From assembly GCA_947623455.1 (NCBI GenBank), contig OX392542.1, positions 9,307,625 through 9,371,624 on the forward strand: a stretch of DNA of 64,000 nucleotides, read 5' to 3'. The position numbers and the translations under genes were made by a program. Below are positions 22,731 through 32,010 of the stretch, one piece after another. This DNA is from Mimachlamys varia (taxonomy: Eukaryota; Mollusca; Bivalvia; Pectinida; Pectinidae). Under the pieces are notes generated by a model that was given only the letters and a program-made list of their open reading frames with translations, was not told where the DNA came from and searched no databases. Position 1 is the stretch's first letter; every line of letters starts with the position of its first letter.

Positions 22731-24546
22731 TGTAGAGAGTGTAGGTGATACCCCAGTGATGTAGAGAGTGTAGATGGTACTCCAGGGATGTAGAGAGTGT
22801 AGGTGATAACCCAGTGATGTAGAGAGTGTAGGTGATACCCCAGTGATGTAGAGAGTGTAGGTGATACTCCAGTGATGTTGAGAGTGTAGGTGATACTCCA
22901 GGGATGTAGAGAGTGTAGGTGATACTGCAAGGATGTAGAGAGCGTAGGTGATACTCTAGTGATGTAGAGAGTGTAGGTGATACTCCAGAGACGTAGAGAG
23001 TGTAGGTGATACTCCAGAGACGTAGAGAGTGTAGGTGATAACCCAGTGATGTAGAGAGTGTAGGTGATACTCCAGTGTTGTAGAGAGTGTAGGTGATACT
23101 CCAGAGACGTAGAGAGTGTAGGTGATACTCCAGAGACGTAGAGAGTGTAGGTGATACTCCAGTGATGTAGAGAGTGTAGGTGATACTCCAGTGATGTAGA
23201 GAGTGTAGGTGATACTCCAGGGATGTAGAGAGCGTAGGTGATACTACAGTGATGTAGAGAGTGTAGGTGATACTCTAGTGATGTAGAGAGTGTAGGTGAT
23301 ACTCCAGGGATGTACAGAGCGTAGGTGATACTACAGTGATGTAGAGAGTGTAGGTGATACTCTAGTGATGTAGAGAGTGTAGGTGATACTCCAGGGATGT
23401 AGAGAGCGTAGGTGATACTCCAGTGATGTAGAGAGCGTAGGTGATACTCCAGACACGTAGAGAGTGTAGGTGATACTCCAGTGATGTAGAGAGTGTAGGT
23501 GATACTCCAGGGATGTAGAGAGTGTAGGTGATACTCCAGAGATGTAGAGAGTGTAGGTGATACTTTAGTGATGTAGAGAGTGTAGGTGATACTCCAGGGA
23601 TGTAGAGAGTGTAGGTGATACTCCAGGGATGTAGAGAGCGTAGGTGATACTCCAGGGATGTAGACAGCGTAGGTGATACTCCAGTGATGTAGAGCGCGTA
23701 GGTGATACTCCAGAGACGTAGAGATAGTAGGTGATACTCCAGGGATGTAGAAAGTGTAGGTGATACTCCAGGGATGTAGAGAGCGTAGGTGATACTCCAG
23801 AGATGTAGAGAGTGTAGGTGATACTCCAGTGATGTAGAGAGTGTAGGTGATACTCCAGGGATGTAGAGAGTGTAGGTGATACTCCAGAGATGTAGAGAGT
23901 GTAGGTGATACTCCAGAGATGTAGAGAGTGTACGTGATACTCCAGTGATGTAGAGAGTGTAGGTGATACTCCAGAGACGTAGAGAGTGTAGGTGATACTC
24001 CAGGGATGTAGAGAGTGTAGGTGATACTCCAGAGACGTAGAGAGTGTAGGTGATACTCCAGGGATGTAGAGAGTGTAGGTGATACTCCAGGGATGTAGAG
24101 AGTGTAGGTGATACTCCAGAGACGTAGAGAGTGTAGGTGATACTCCAGGGATGTAGAGAGCGTAGGTGATACTCCAGGGATGTAGAGAGTGTAGGTGGTA
24201 CTCCAGAGATGTAAAGAGTGTAGGTGATACTCCAGAGATGTAGAGAGCGTAGGTGATACTCCAGGGATGTAGAGAGCCTAGGTGATACTCCAGGGATGTA
24301 GAGAGCGTAGGTGATACTCCAGGGATGTAGAGAGCGTAGGTGATACTCCAGGGATGTAGAGAGCGTAGGTGATACTCCAGGGATGTAGAGAGTGTAGGTG
24401 GTACTCCAGAGATGTAGAGAGTGTAGGTGATACTCCAGAGATGTAGAGAGTGTAGGTGATACTCCAGGGATGTAGAGAGCGTAGGTGATACTCCAGGGAT
24501 GTAGAGAGTGTAGGTGGTACTCCAGAGATGTAGAGAGTGTAGGTGA

Positions 24547-24879
24547 ACGTCAGGTATGGAGTATGCCTAACTATAACCTGTACCGACTTTGTTTGTAATA
24601 GCACCACAGGAGGTGGTCGCACCAGCTGTAGATGATGATAAATCTACAATGTCTAAATTCTAAATTTTAAAAAATATTATTTTATGAAGTCGATTGATTT
24701 TCTTGCTGATTAAATCTTGCAGTAGGTCATATTACAAAAATAGATGTGTCGTAGTTTTGAGCATACCTTAATCACGCAAAGCAGCAATAAAACGCTGTCC
24801 ATTATTACAACGGGCTTCATTCTTTGGACTGATTTTTAATACTTTTTATAGTTATAATTCGTATTAACGAAGTACGGTG
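24547..24879. other. Array edge and unique DNA
   Basis: The array flank is AT-rich. No gene is recognised. The open frame that runs from the array into this flank on the minus strand (to 24622) is a product of the repeat. Confidence 0.45.
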
Positions 24880-25330
24880 ATATTTGATCTGGTAAATGTG
24901 GCAATCATCATTTTGCATCCAAAGGCACACAATACTTCTAAGTTGTATGATAAAAGTGACAATTTCGATTTTCCGATTTTGAAATTTTCCTTTTTTGATA
25001 GAAACATCCCTGATTCTCCAATCTATGGTATTTACATACATTGTATATCATCTGATTCATTATTCTAGGGCTTGCTCTAAGAATCGGCTTTTTGCGATAG
25101 ATGTCAGCTGCTGACGAGCAAACTTCGAACAGAGGGATTCGAGAGATACAGGTTGATGAAGATGATGAGTGAGTATTATGGTCGTCATCTTAGTCTCTCA
25201 AGACATATTCTGTATTCTTGTACGATATGAAGATGGAAGTTTTTTAATATGCTCATCTGTTAGCCTACTTGTTGTCATTGAGAATTCTGCCTACATTCTC
25301 TAGTACTTTTACAAGGGTCTCCATGTTAAA
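24880..25330 (+). pseudogene. Penelope-like RT C-terminal fragment and tail
   Basis: The frame at 24940-25068 gives KLYDKSDNFDFPILKFSFFD, NIPDSPIYGIYI and a stop. After a frame change it reads RCQLLTSKL and then EYYGRHLS. This matches the region after the reverse-transcriptase core of the element at 7.0-8.8 kb (KLYDKHDVSTF; KFYGRHLD). The tail is internally deleted between GAGAATTC and CTAGTACTTTTACAAGGGTC. It is 5'-truncated, inactive and in the plus orientation. Confidence 0.75.
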
Positions 25331-25392
25331 TCATCATTTGTTCATTTGTTGAACAAGAAAAAAAAATCGCGAAGACTCTTGAAAAAGTAAAA

Positions 25393-25430
25393 AAGAATCA
25401 GACCAGGTGTGGTGGAAGAGTTAGCGTCTT
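25393..25430 (-). repeat. Short inverted Penelope-tail fragment
   Basis: The reverse complement reads AAGACGCTAACTCTTCC then ACACCTGGTCTGATTCT, matching the conserved centre of the tail. It lies 60 bp from a plus-strand copy, in the opposite orientation. Confidence 0.6.
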
Positions 25431-25852
25431 CTATATACTTTTATAATTTCATTGTAGTGACAAGTACATGTATATAGATAACACACACTACGTTTTTACT
25501 CTTAGGTTTCACTCGTTATGAGAACAAACGCTTGTTTAAACATTGTAGTATTCACTGGACCAGTCATTATTCATGTCAAATTACATCAAAACATCTTCCT
25601 TAAAGAATTATAAACTCATGTTTACGTTTTGTAACATCAAAATGCACAAGGAAAAGTTGGTGTAAGTTATCTATACCCAGTTCTTGTCGTTTAAAAACAA
25701 AAGACTTTCTGATTACATTTCACAAATTTAAAAGATGCATCTATAGTATGACATTACAACCTGGCTATGAGTTCAGAACACTATAATATATTGTTAAAGG
25801 CATTACATTTGGAAAAAGGTTTATGTCCGATGATGACGTCATAAACCATACA
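25431..25852. other. AT-rich flank of the BEL/Pao element
   Basis: No gene is seen. TGATGACGTCAT, a palindromic CRE-like site, lies at 25831-25842, just left of the integration site. Confidence 0.45.
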
Positions 25853-25858
25853 CGAAAC

Positions 25859-26228
25859 TGTACTGACGAAAACAATGGTTCTGATTCTGATTCTTTATTC
25901 TGAGTTGCGTGATCATCAGTCGCTCTGTCCGGAGACAGAGTAAAAAACTGTAACAGAAACAAACAACGTTATGAGAACGTTAGCCCTACTAAAACGCGTG
26001 AACATATGTTTCTAAAGCATTCAGCACATACACATCAAACGAAATTACGGTATACAAACTATACAATGTTATTCAAGCATCAATGATATTATTAATTACC
26101 CTTTACTTGACAGTAGACTTGTTTCTTTACAAAGCACATGTGGTCTGATGTTCATTCTTTTCGTACGAGTCTCTAATAAACACGACTTCCGGACCCGGAC
26201 ACCGGGTCGGGTATTCCGGAACGCGACA
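25859..26228 (-). repeat. 3' LTR of the BEL/Pao element
   Basis: It is the same as the other LTR by direct reading, at a constant offset of 4571. It contains two perfect hairpins: CTCTGTC-CGGA-GACAGAG (25923-25940) and GACCCGG-ACA-CCGGGTC (26202-26218). On the minus strand an AATAAA signal at 25892-25897 lies about 35 bases before the LTR end, a plausible polyadenylation signal. Confidence 0.92.
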
Positions 26229-26385
26229 CTCCCCACCTGATTGTGGATAACAATCACTTATATTCTTAATTACAATATCATATAAAAGTACACTACCATT
26301 CTTGGCACAATAACTGAAATAAACGGAAAGTCACTTTTAACACAGTTCTTGTAGCATACTTGAAATTGCTTAATACAATGTTAGT

Positions 26386-29300
26386 TCACTCGCTAAGGAT
26401 CAGTACCAGATCAGTAACTGGGCGGATATAGAAGGAGGGAGTTCCATCCCTGATGACCTTCAGTTTGACCTTGCGGACAAGGTTGTCTTCACCACTGAAA
26501 GTCTCGACAACCCTGGACGTGCACCAGTCGTTCCTAGAGGCATTCTTGTCCTTGAGCAGAACGACGTCACCAACTTTGATATTCTGACGTTCATAATGCC
26601 ACTTCTCGCGTCGTTGTAGCGTGTAGACATATTCTTTCTGCCAGCGAGACCAAAAGCAATTCGCGAGGACCTGGACGTGTTTCCACTGGGCCTTATACAT
26701 GTCGCGAATGCCCAGGTCCTGGAAAGGTTCTTCCGTCCTAGAGGTTTTCTGGGTAAGTAAGACAGAAGGGCTAAGTATCTGTGGAGACTCAGAGTCGTTT
26801 GATACGGAGATGATCGGACGCGCGTTCAGAATAGCACATACTTCATACATCAACGTTGTGAGCACTTCATGGGTCAAGTTCTTGTTGCTGTGCTCCAACA
26901 GCATAGAGTCGAGGATGCGTCTTGCTAGGCCTATCATCCGTTCCCACACTCCACCCATATGGGAAGAGTGTGGGGAATTAAACTTCCATGTAATGCCTCT
27001 GCGATACAGGAAGTCCTTCACTGGGCCGTCCTCGACGTTAAGCGCGTCGATCTTGAGGTCGCGAGTGCTACCAACAAAGTTGGTACCACGATCCGAGTAA
27101 AGTTCTTGAACTTCTCCTCTAATAGACACAAATCTACGGAGAGCATTGATAAAGGCTGATGAGGTCATATCCTCGACGACCTCGATGTGGATCGCGCGTG
27201 AAGCCAAGCATGTAAAAATGACGGCCCAACGTTTAGAATGCGCCGAACCGCCTCTGGTCCTTCTAGAAATTACTTGCCAGGGCCCGAAGACATCCAGTCC
27301 AACAAATGTGAAAGGTGGCGAGGGAGTAACGCGTGCCAAAGGCAAGTCCGACATCTTCTGACACTCCAGTGAGCCCCTGAGTTTGCGGCATTTTACACAA
27401 TGGTGGATAATTGAGTTTACCAGACGTCGTCCTCCCACAACCCAAAATCCAGCTGCGCGCACTGACCCTTCGGTAAGATGTCGGCCCTGATGTTCGGTAG
27501 ACGCGTGATAGTATTGAACTATGAGCGTAGCAACGTGACTTTTGCCGGGAACAATCACGGGGTTCAATTCTTCTTCTCCAGAAGCACCTTTAAGCCTGTT
27601 CAGTCTTCCTCCAACTCTCATGACGCCGTGCGAGTCAAGATAGGGGGAGAGTGAAATGATAGGACTGTCACGTTTAAGTCGAGCTCCTCTGGTAAGCTGC
27701 ATGTATTCATCCGGGTAGAAGTCCCGTTGGGTTTCTGCGATTACCTTGTCTTTGGATTGTCTGAACAGGGCTGCAACCTTGTATTTCTTACACTTGTGCC
27801 ATCCGTTGCATGATCCAGTCTTCACACCGAAGGACCTTGCGAGATGTTTGAGGATAGAAATGCTGCGTACGAGCGAAATCCAATCAGAGAATTTCTCGAA
27901 GCGATGTGAACCGAGATGGGTAACGGGTTCAGTAGATGTGTCACATTTCAGAACCTGAACGCGAGGCCTGATTTCTTTGTCAGAGTCCTCATCGACCAAC
28001 TCGTATTCCTCCTGGGACTCCATTGCGGAATCAGGAAGGGATAAGAAAGGTGGACCTTTCAGCCAAGTACTCTGATTCACTTTAGATGGGGGAATCGAAC
28101 GTGTCCCTTGATCGGCAGGATTCTGGTCGGTGCTGACATACGACCACTGTTCCGGTTTGGTGACCTTCCTGATGCGCTCCACCCTGTTGGCAACGTAGAC
28201 ATAGAATCGTCTATCTGCGTTACGGACGTAACCGAGGACCACTTTGCTGTCCGAGTACAGTTTGACATCATGAAATACGATCCCAAGATTATCCCGTACT
28301 ACTTGTAGTAATTGAGTGGCTAGGACTGCAGCACACAACTCGAGGCGAGGAATCGTATGTCCCTCAGATGGCGCAACTTTGGCTTTCCCCATGACATGAG
28401 AAACCTGGATCCTGCCGTCATTGTCGATAGTTCTGAGATATGCGACTGCTGCGATGGCTTCAACAGATGCATCAGAGAAAATGTGCAGTTCCTTCCTGGT
28501 CTGGTTCTGCAAGTTATCTACGTATGCTCGAGGGATACGCAGGTGTTCTAACTCTTTCAGAGATTCCCTCCAAGACTCCCATTCAGCCTTTGACTCCTGA
28601 GGTAGGGGATCATCCCAAGCAAGGTTCTTGGCGTTCATCAGCTTCCTGAGGAACAGTTTACCCCGAATCACAACAGGGGACAGGAAACCCAAAGGATCGT
28701 ATAGACTGTTTACAGTTGACAATACTCCGCGTTTGGTAAAAGGCTTAGTCTCTTCAGAGACTTTGAACACGAATTCGTCTGATGAAATGTCCCAATGTAT
28801 GCCAAGACTTCTCTGGAGCGGAGGAGAGTCCTTTTCAAAGTTCAGGTCCTGGAGGTTTTGGGCTAGATCCTCGGTAGGAAATGCGTTCATGACCTCGCAA
28901 GAGTTTGATGATATTTTGTGGAGTCGGAGATTGCCTCCTTCGAGAAGGGAATCCTGCGTTCTTTTAAGTAGACCGATTGCTGACTCGGCGTCGGGAAGAG
29001 ACAAGAGGCCGTCGTCCACGTAAAAGTTCTTGTTGACAAACTCGACAACGTCCTCACCATATTTGTCTCTGTTGACTTCAGCTGACTTGCGAAGGCCGAA
29101 CGCGGCTATAGCAGGGGAAGGAGCATTGCCGAACGTATGTACCCGCATGCGGTATTCAATCAGGGGTTTGTCAGGGTCGTTCTCGGAATGCCAGAGAAAG
29201 CGTAGAAAGTTTCTGTGTTCTTCGGTAACGAAGAAGCAGTGGAACATCTGCTGGATATCCGCTACAATGGCCACTCTTTCCTTACGGAAACGAATGAGGA

Positions 29301-30429
29301 TTCCGAGAAGACTGTTGGTAAGGTCGGGTCCAGTAAGGAGGGTATCGTTTAGGGAAACCCCCTCGAATGACGCCGAGGAGTCAAAGACGACTCGTATCTG
29401 TGAAGTTTTTTGCTTGTGGTAGACTCCAAAAATTGGCAGGTACCATTGTTCTATTGAGTTAGAGATTGGTGGCGCAATCTCAGCGTGGCCACGTTCAATC
29501 ATATTTTTCATGAATGTACGAAAGTGGGCCTTTTTTTCAAAATTCCTTTTGAGGTTTCGAGTGAGGGACCTTGCCCTGTACAAAGCTTGCGGTTTGTTGT
29601 TAGGTAGAGGTTGTCTAGTCTTGCGAAATGGGAGAGGCGCTTCCCAGTTCCCATTAGCGTTCTTTCTCATGTTTGTGCTCATAATTTGAAGAAATTCTCT
29701 GTCGTTGACGGACAGTCCTGGCTTGTCGTCATCGGATGTTCTACAGAATATAGAGTCATGTGGGTCATTATTATTATGATGACCCGGGGAATCCTTTACC
29801 TGAAGGGTGTTAGGACAGGGTGCAAGAGCCGATGGGCGCCCATTTCCAAGAATTCGTGTTTTACTTACGTTGACAAAATCTGGGTCGTGGGTGTACCCCA
29901 GACAAACTTCTCCAATGACGACCCATCCTAAAGTTAGTTTCTGAGCAAAGGGGGTAGCCTTCGGGCCAAGACGCTGATCCAACACATGATGGGCTTCTAT
30001 AAGATCACGTCCAATGAGAAGCATAATTTCGGCGTCCTCATTCAGGGGTGGGATTTCCTCAGCTATGTCATGCAGGTGTTCGTAAAACATAGCAACTTCT
30101 GGTGTCGGTATTTCGTTCCGAACATTAGGAATCTCATTACATTCAATCAGATTAGGTAGATTCATACGTGCCGACCCGTCGACGGACTCAATCATATAGC
30201 CGGAAGCTCTACGTCCAGAGGTGACGAATTGACCTGCGCATGAAGACATGATGTACTCAGATTCACAGCTATTTTCCTGGAATGTCTCGAAGAAGCTTGT
30301 GGTAGCCAGAGACCTGTTGCTTTGGTCATCTATGATTACATAAACTGGAATGGCACGTTCTGGAGATTCTTTGGGATACACTTTGGTGAGAACAGTCTTA
30401 GCACATGACCTTCCGTTTGGGTTTTTTAC
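26386..30429 (-). CDS. pol: BEL/Pao Pol polyprotein (PR-RT-RNaseH-IN), N-terminus missing
   Basis: It encodes the enzymes for reverse transcription and integration, acting in cytoplasmic particles and then the nucleus. Counting from residue 1 at 30381: retropepsin-like protease (Pao type) at 10-160 with VIIDDQSN near 15-22; reverse transcriptase at 310-500 with VADIQQMF (D375) and YVDD at 454-457; RNase H at 630-760 with FSDAS, SDSK and NPADQGTR; integrase zinc-binding HHCVKC near 993-998; integrase core with D1030 (GLDVFGPW), D1097 (YSDRGTNF) and E1147 (GGVWERM); and a C-terminal DUF5641-type domain at 1240-1331 with VGDVVLLKD. The frame is uninterrupted. It has no ATG upstream of the protease: residue 1 is GTG, and the first ATG (30247-30249) falls inside the protease. 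Codons from 30429 to 30382 (NPNGRSCAKTV) are family-like, so the true protein continued into a lost gag. All catalytic residues that I can check are present. Confidence 0.95.
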   Translation of the reverse strand, partial: VKNPNGRSCAKTVLTKVYPKESPERAIPVYVIIDDQSNRSLATTSFFETFQENSCESEYIMSSCAGQFVTSGRRASGYMIESVDGSARMNLPNLIECNEIPNVRNEIPTPEVAMFYEHLHDIAEEIPPLNEDAEIMLLIGRDLIEAHHVLDQRLGPKATPFAQKLTLGWVVIGEVCLGYTHDPDFVNVSKTRILGNGRPSALAPCPNTLQVKDSPGHHNNNDPHDSIFCRTSDDDKPGLSVNDREFLQIMSTNMRKNANGNWEAPLPFRKTRQPLPNNKPQALYRARSLTRNLKRNFEKKAHFRTFMKNMIERGHAEIAPPISNSIEQWYLPIFGVYHKQKTSQIRVVFDSSASFEGVSLNDTLLTGPDLTNSLLGILIRFRKERVAIVADIQQMFHCFFVTEEHRNFLRFLWHSENDPDKPLIEYRMRVHTFGNAPSPAIAAFGLRKSAEVNRDKYGEDVVEFVNKNFYVDDGLLSLPDAESAIGLLKRTQDSLLEGGNLRLHKISSNSCEVMNAFPTEDLAQNLQDLNFEKDSPPLQRSLGIHWDISSDEFVFKVSEETKPFTKRGVLSTVNSLYDPLGFLSPVVIRGKLFLRKLMNAKNLAWDDPLPQESKAEWESWRESLKELEHLRIPRAYVDNLQNQTRKELHIFSDASVEAIAAVAYLRTIDNDGRIQVSHVMGKAKVAPSEGHTIPRLELCAAVLATQLLQVVRDNLGIVFHDVKLYSDSKVVLGYVRNADRRFYVYVANRVERIRKVTKPEQWSYVSTDQNPADQGTRSIPPSKVNQSTWLKGPPFLSLPDSAMESQEEYELVDEDSDKEIRPRVQVLKCDTSTEPVTHLGSHRFEKFSDWISLVRSISILKHLARSFGVKTGSCNGWHKCKKYKVAALFRQSKDKVIAETQRDFYPDEYMQLTRGARLKRDSPIISLSPYLDSHGVMRVGGRLNRLKGASGEEELNPVIVPGKSHVATLIVQYYHASTEHQGRHLTEGSVRAAGFWVVGGRRLVNSIIHHCVKCRKLRGSLECQKMSDLPLARVTPSPPFTFVGLDVFGPWQVISRRTRGGSAHSKRWAVIFTCLASRAIHIEVVEDMTSSAFINALRRFVSIRGEVQELYSDRGTNFVGSTRDLKIDALNVEDGPVKDFLYRRGITWKFNSPHSSHMGGVWERMIGLARRILDSMLLEHSNKNLTHEVLTTLMYEVCAILNARPIISVSNDSESPQILSPSVLLTQKTSRTEEPFQDLGIRDMYKAQWKHVQVLANCFWSRWQKEYVYTLQRREKWHYERQNIKVGDVVLLKDKNASRNDWCTSRVVETFSGEDNLVRKVKLKVIRDGTPSFYIRPVTDLVLILSE

Positions 30430-30799
30430 TGTACTGACGAAAACAATGGTTCTGATTCTGATTCTTTATTCTGAGTTGCGTGATCATCAGTCGCTCTGTC
30501 CGGAGACAGAGTAAAAAACTGTAACAGAAACAAACAACGTTATGAGAACGTTAGCCCTACTAAAACGCGTGAACATATGTTTCTAAAGCATTCAGCACAT
30601 ACACATCAAACGAAATTACGGTATACAAACTATACAATGTTATTCAAGCATCAATGATATTATTAATTACCCTTTACTTGACAGTAGACTTGTTTCTTTA
30701 CAAAGCACATGTGGTCTGATGTTCATTCTTTTCGTACGAGTCTCTAATAAACACGACTTCCGGACCCGGACACCGGGTCGGGTATTCCGGAACGCGACA
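30430..30799 (-). repeat. 5' LTR of the BEL/Pao element
   Basis: It is a copy of 25859-26228 and should carry the promoter for minus-strand transcription. The pol frame stays open 36 bases into this LTR on the minus strand, up to a TAA at 30466-30468. There is no primer-binding-site-like sequence after its inner edge (GTAAAAAACCCAAACGG on the minus strand). Confidence 0.92.
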
Positions 30800-30805
30800 C
30801 GAAAC

Positions 30806-31690
30806 AGTTATCACGCTCTATTTACTCCATGCTCAAACCAACTTTATTGTACCTCGATTAGATCATGTCAAATCTCTAAAAAGCCAAACATTGTAAACTA
30901 TAGCAGTCCACTTTAAAATGTTTATAAATCGTTGACAAAATTAGATTGAGTATGAGAACGGTTTCATGAATAAAGGCCCAGCTATTACAAGAAAATATAT
31001 GTCGTTCTAGATCTGTGACATTAAAGCTCTAAATCTTGGATGCAACCCGCAGACGACTAGAATGTTGTCATGATACTAGATAGCCGTTCAATGTTCAAAA
31101 ATAGAAATAAGATATATATATATATAACGACCGTGTCAAAGTTACAACGGAGTCAGTGAGAATATGTATCGACCAGGAAATAGTCCCGACCACCATCACA
31201 CGCCGGAAGTTGACCAGAAATAGTATTTCCGCTACATGTGTCACGCCATTAATATGTCAGTAGCGTTTCTTACATTTATAATACAGTAGTTTTAATAGAG
31301 AGTATTCAACTCAATGTGGTTTTGTAAGTTTTTGTTAATTTGCATAAAACGAGAGAGAAATATAAAAGCATGCATGTACGAAATTGTAATTTTACACAAG
31401 GATTTCAAGACTTTAGTGTATTACCAATAAATGGAATAATTAACCATACCGTCTTATCACTTTTGATAAAAGATAACAAAACAATTACTTTTATTATTCA
31501 TTTACAAAGTAATGTTTGATATGTGTACCAGTAGTTAACAGCCAGTATACACACATAGGGTAAGCAGGGCATTGTTTCAAAATGAAGCTCTAGCCGAACA
31601 CAAACTAGAAAAAAGTAGTAAAAGAAGATATCATAACTGTAACGAATGACCACAAATGGTTAAGATAGTCAGTGCTACAACATTTGTTTC
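30806..31690. other. AT-rich stretch without a gene
   Basis: Only a (TA)n tract near 31112-31124 and short open frames occur. The sequence immediately right of the BEL element continues the target locus. Confidence 0.45.
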
Positions 31691-32010
31691 ATATTCTGTT
31701 CTTTAAGTGATATGAAGATGGACCTTTTTGAGTATGCTCATTAGTCTGTTTTCTTGCTGTGATTGACACTGATACTCAGTTTTCATTTTGAGAACGTGGT
31801 GTTTACATGGATGTGACAAAGATTTACATGGCGGGTGTCGTCGATGAAGCAGAAGACGCTTACTCTTCCGGAACACCTGGTCTTATCCTCTTGTACTTTT
31901 ACAAGGTCTCCACGTAAATCTTTCCTTTGTTCATATATTGCCCCTGGTTTAATCGATTTTGAGTTTGGATTATGATTTTGTTAACGCTTCGGTATTCTCT
32001 TATTTATTTT
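31691..32010 (+). repeat. Penelope-like 3'-tail copy, well preserved
   Basis: It contains, in order, TGATATGAAGATGGACCTTT, ATGTGACAAAGATTTACATG, GCGGGTGTCGTCGATGAAGC, CTTACTCTTCCGGAACACCT, CCCCTGGTTTAATCGATTTT and TTTTGTTAACGCTTCGG. It starts at the end of the RT coding part and ends in T-rich DNA, like the tail at 8810. A 13-C run (32031-32043) follows. Confidence 0.8.

Larger units (their letters stand above)
15112..24546. repeat. Giant 29-bp minisatellite, about 325 units
   Basis: The unit is 29 bp and contains GTAGAGAGTGTAGGTGATAC, followed by a variable joint such as TCCAGGGAT, TCTAGTGAT, CCCAGTGAT or TCCAGAGAC. The array is G-rich and C-poor on the plus strand (about 11 G to 3 C per unit). 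It has higher-order structure, annotated separately. On the minus strand a standard unit has no stop in any frame. As 29 is not a multiple of three, three units read as one 29-residue peptide repeat, which gives open frames of 68-253 codons. Units with the TCTAG joint introduce stops. I take these frames to be a by-product, not genes. The array ends sharply at 24546 within TGTAGGTGAACGTCAGG. Confidence 0.97.
25853..30805 (-). mobile_element. BEL/Pao LTR retrotransposon, gag-less, very young
   Basis: Two 370-bp LTRs (25859-26228 and 30430-30799) read the same base for base. They begin TG and end CA on the minus strand. A 6-bp target-site duplication, CGAAAC, sits at 25853-25858 and 30800-30805. 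A purine-rich tract, AGGTGGGGAG on the minus strand (26229-26238), abuts the 3' LTR as expected for second-strand priming. The internal region holds one long pol frame. On the 5' side the LTR runs directly into protease coding sequence, with no primer-binding site, gag or CCHC knuckle, so about half of the usual gag-pol is missing. The total is about 4.94 kb between duplications, against 6-8 kb for complete relatives (from memory). Its intact termini show that it is a complete integration unit. Confidence 0.92.

Noticed and set aside
15112..24546. CRISPR array (regular 29-bp repeats)
   Set aside because: Units abut directly with no unique spacers, and the genome is eukaryotic in character. 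It is a minisatellite.
26831..27100. Plus-strand 133-codon frame opposite the integrase
   Set aside because: It is antisense to catalytic integrase codons and has no independent motif.
28357..29422. Several 60-130 codon plus-strand frames
   Set aside because: They are antisense shadows of the intact minus-strand pol frame.
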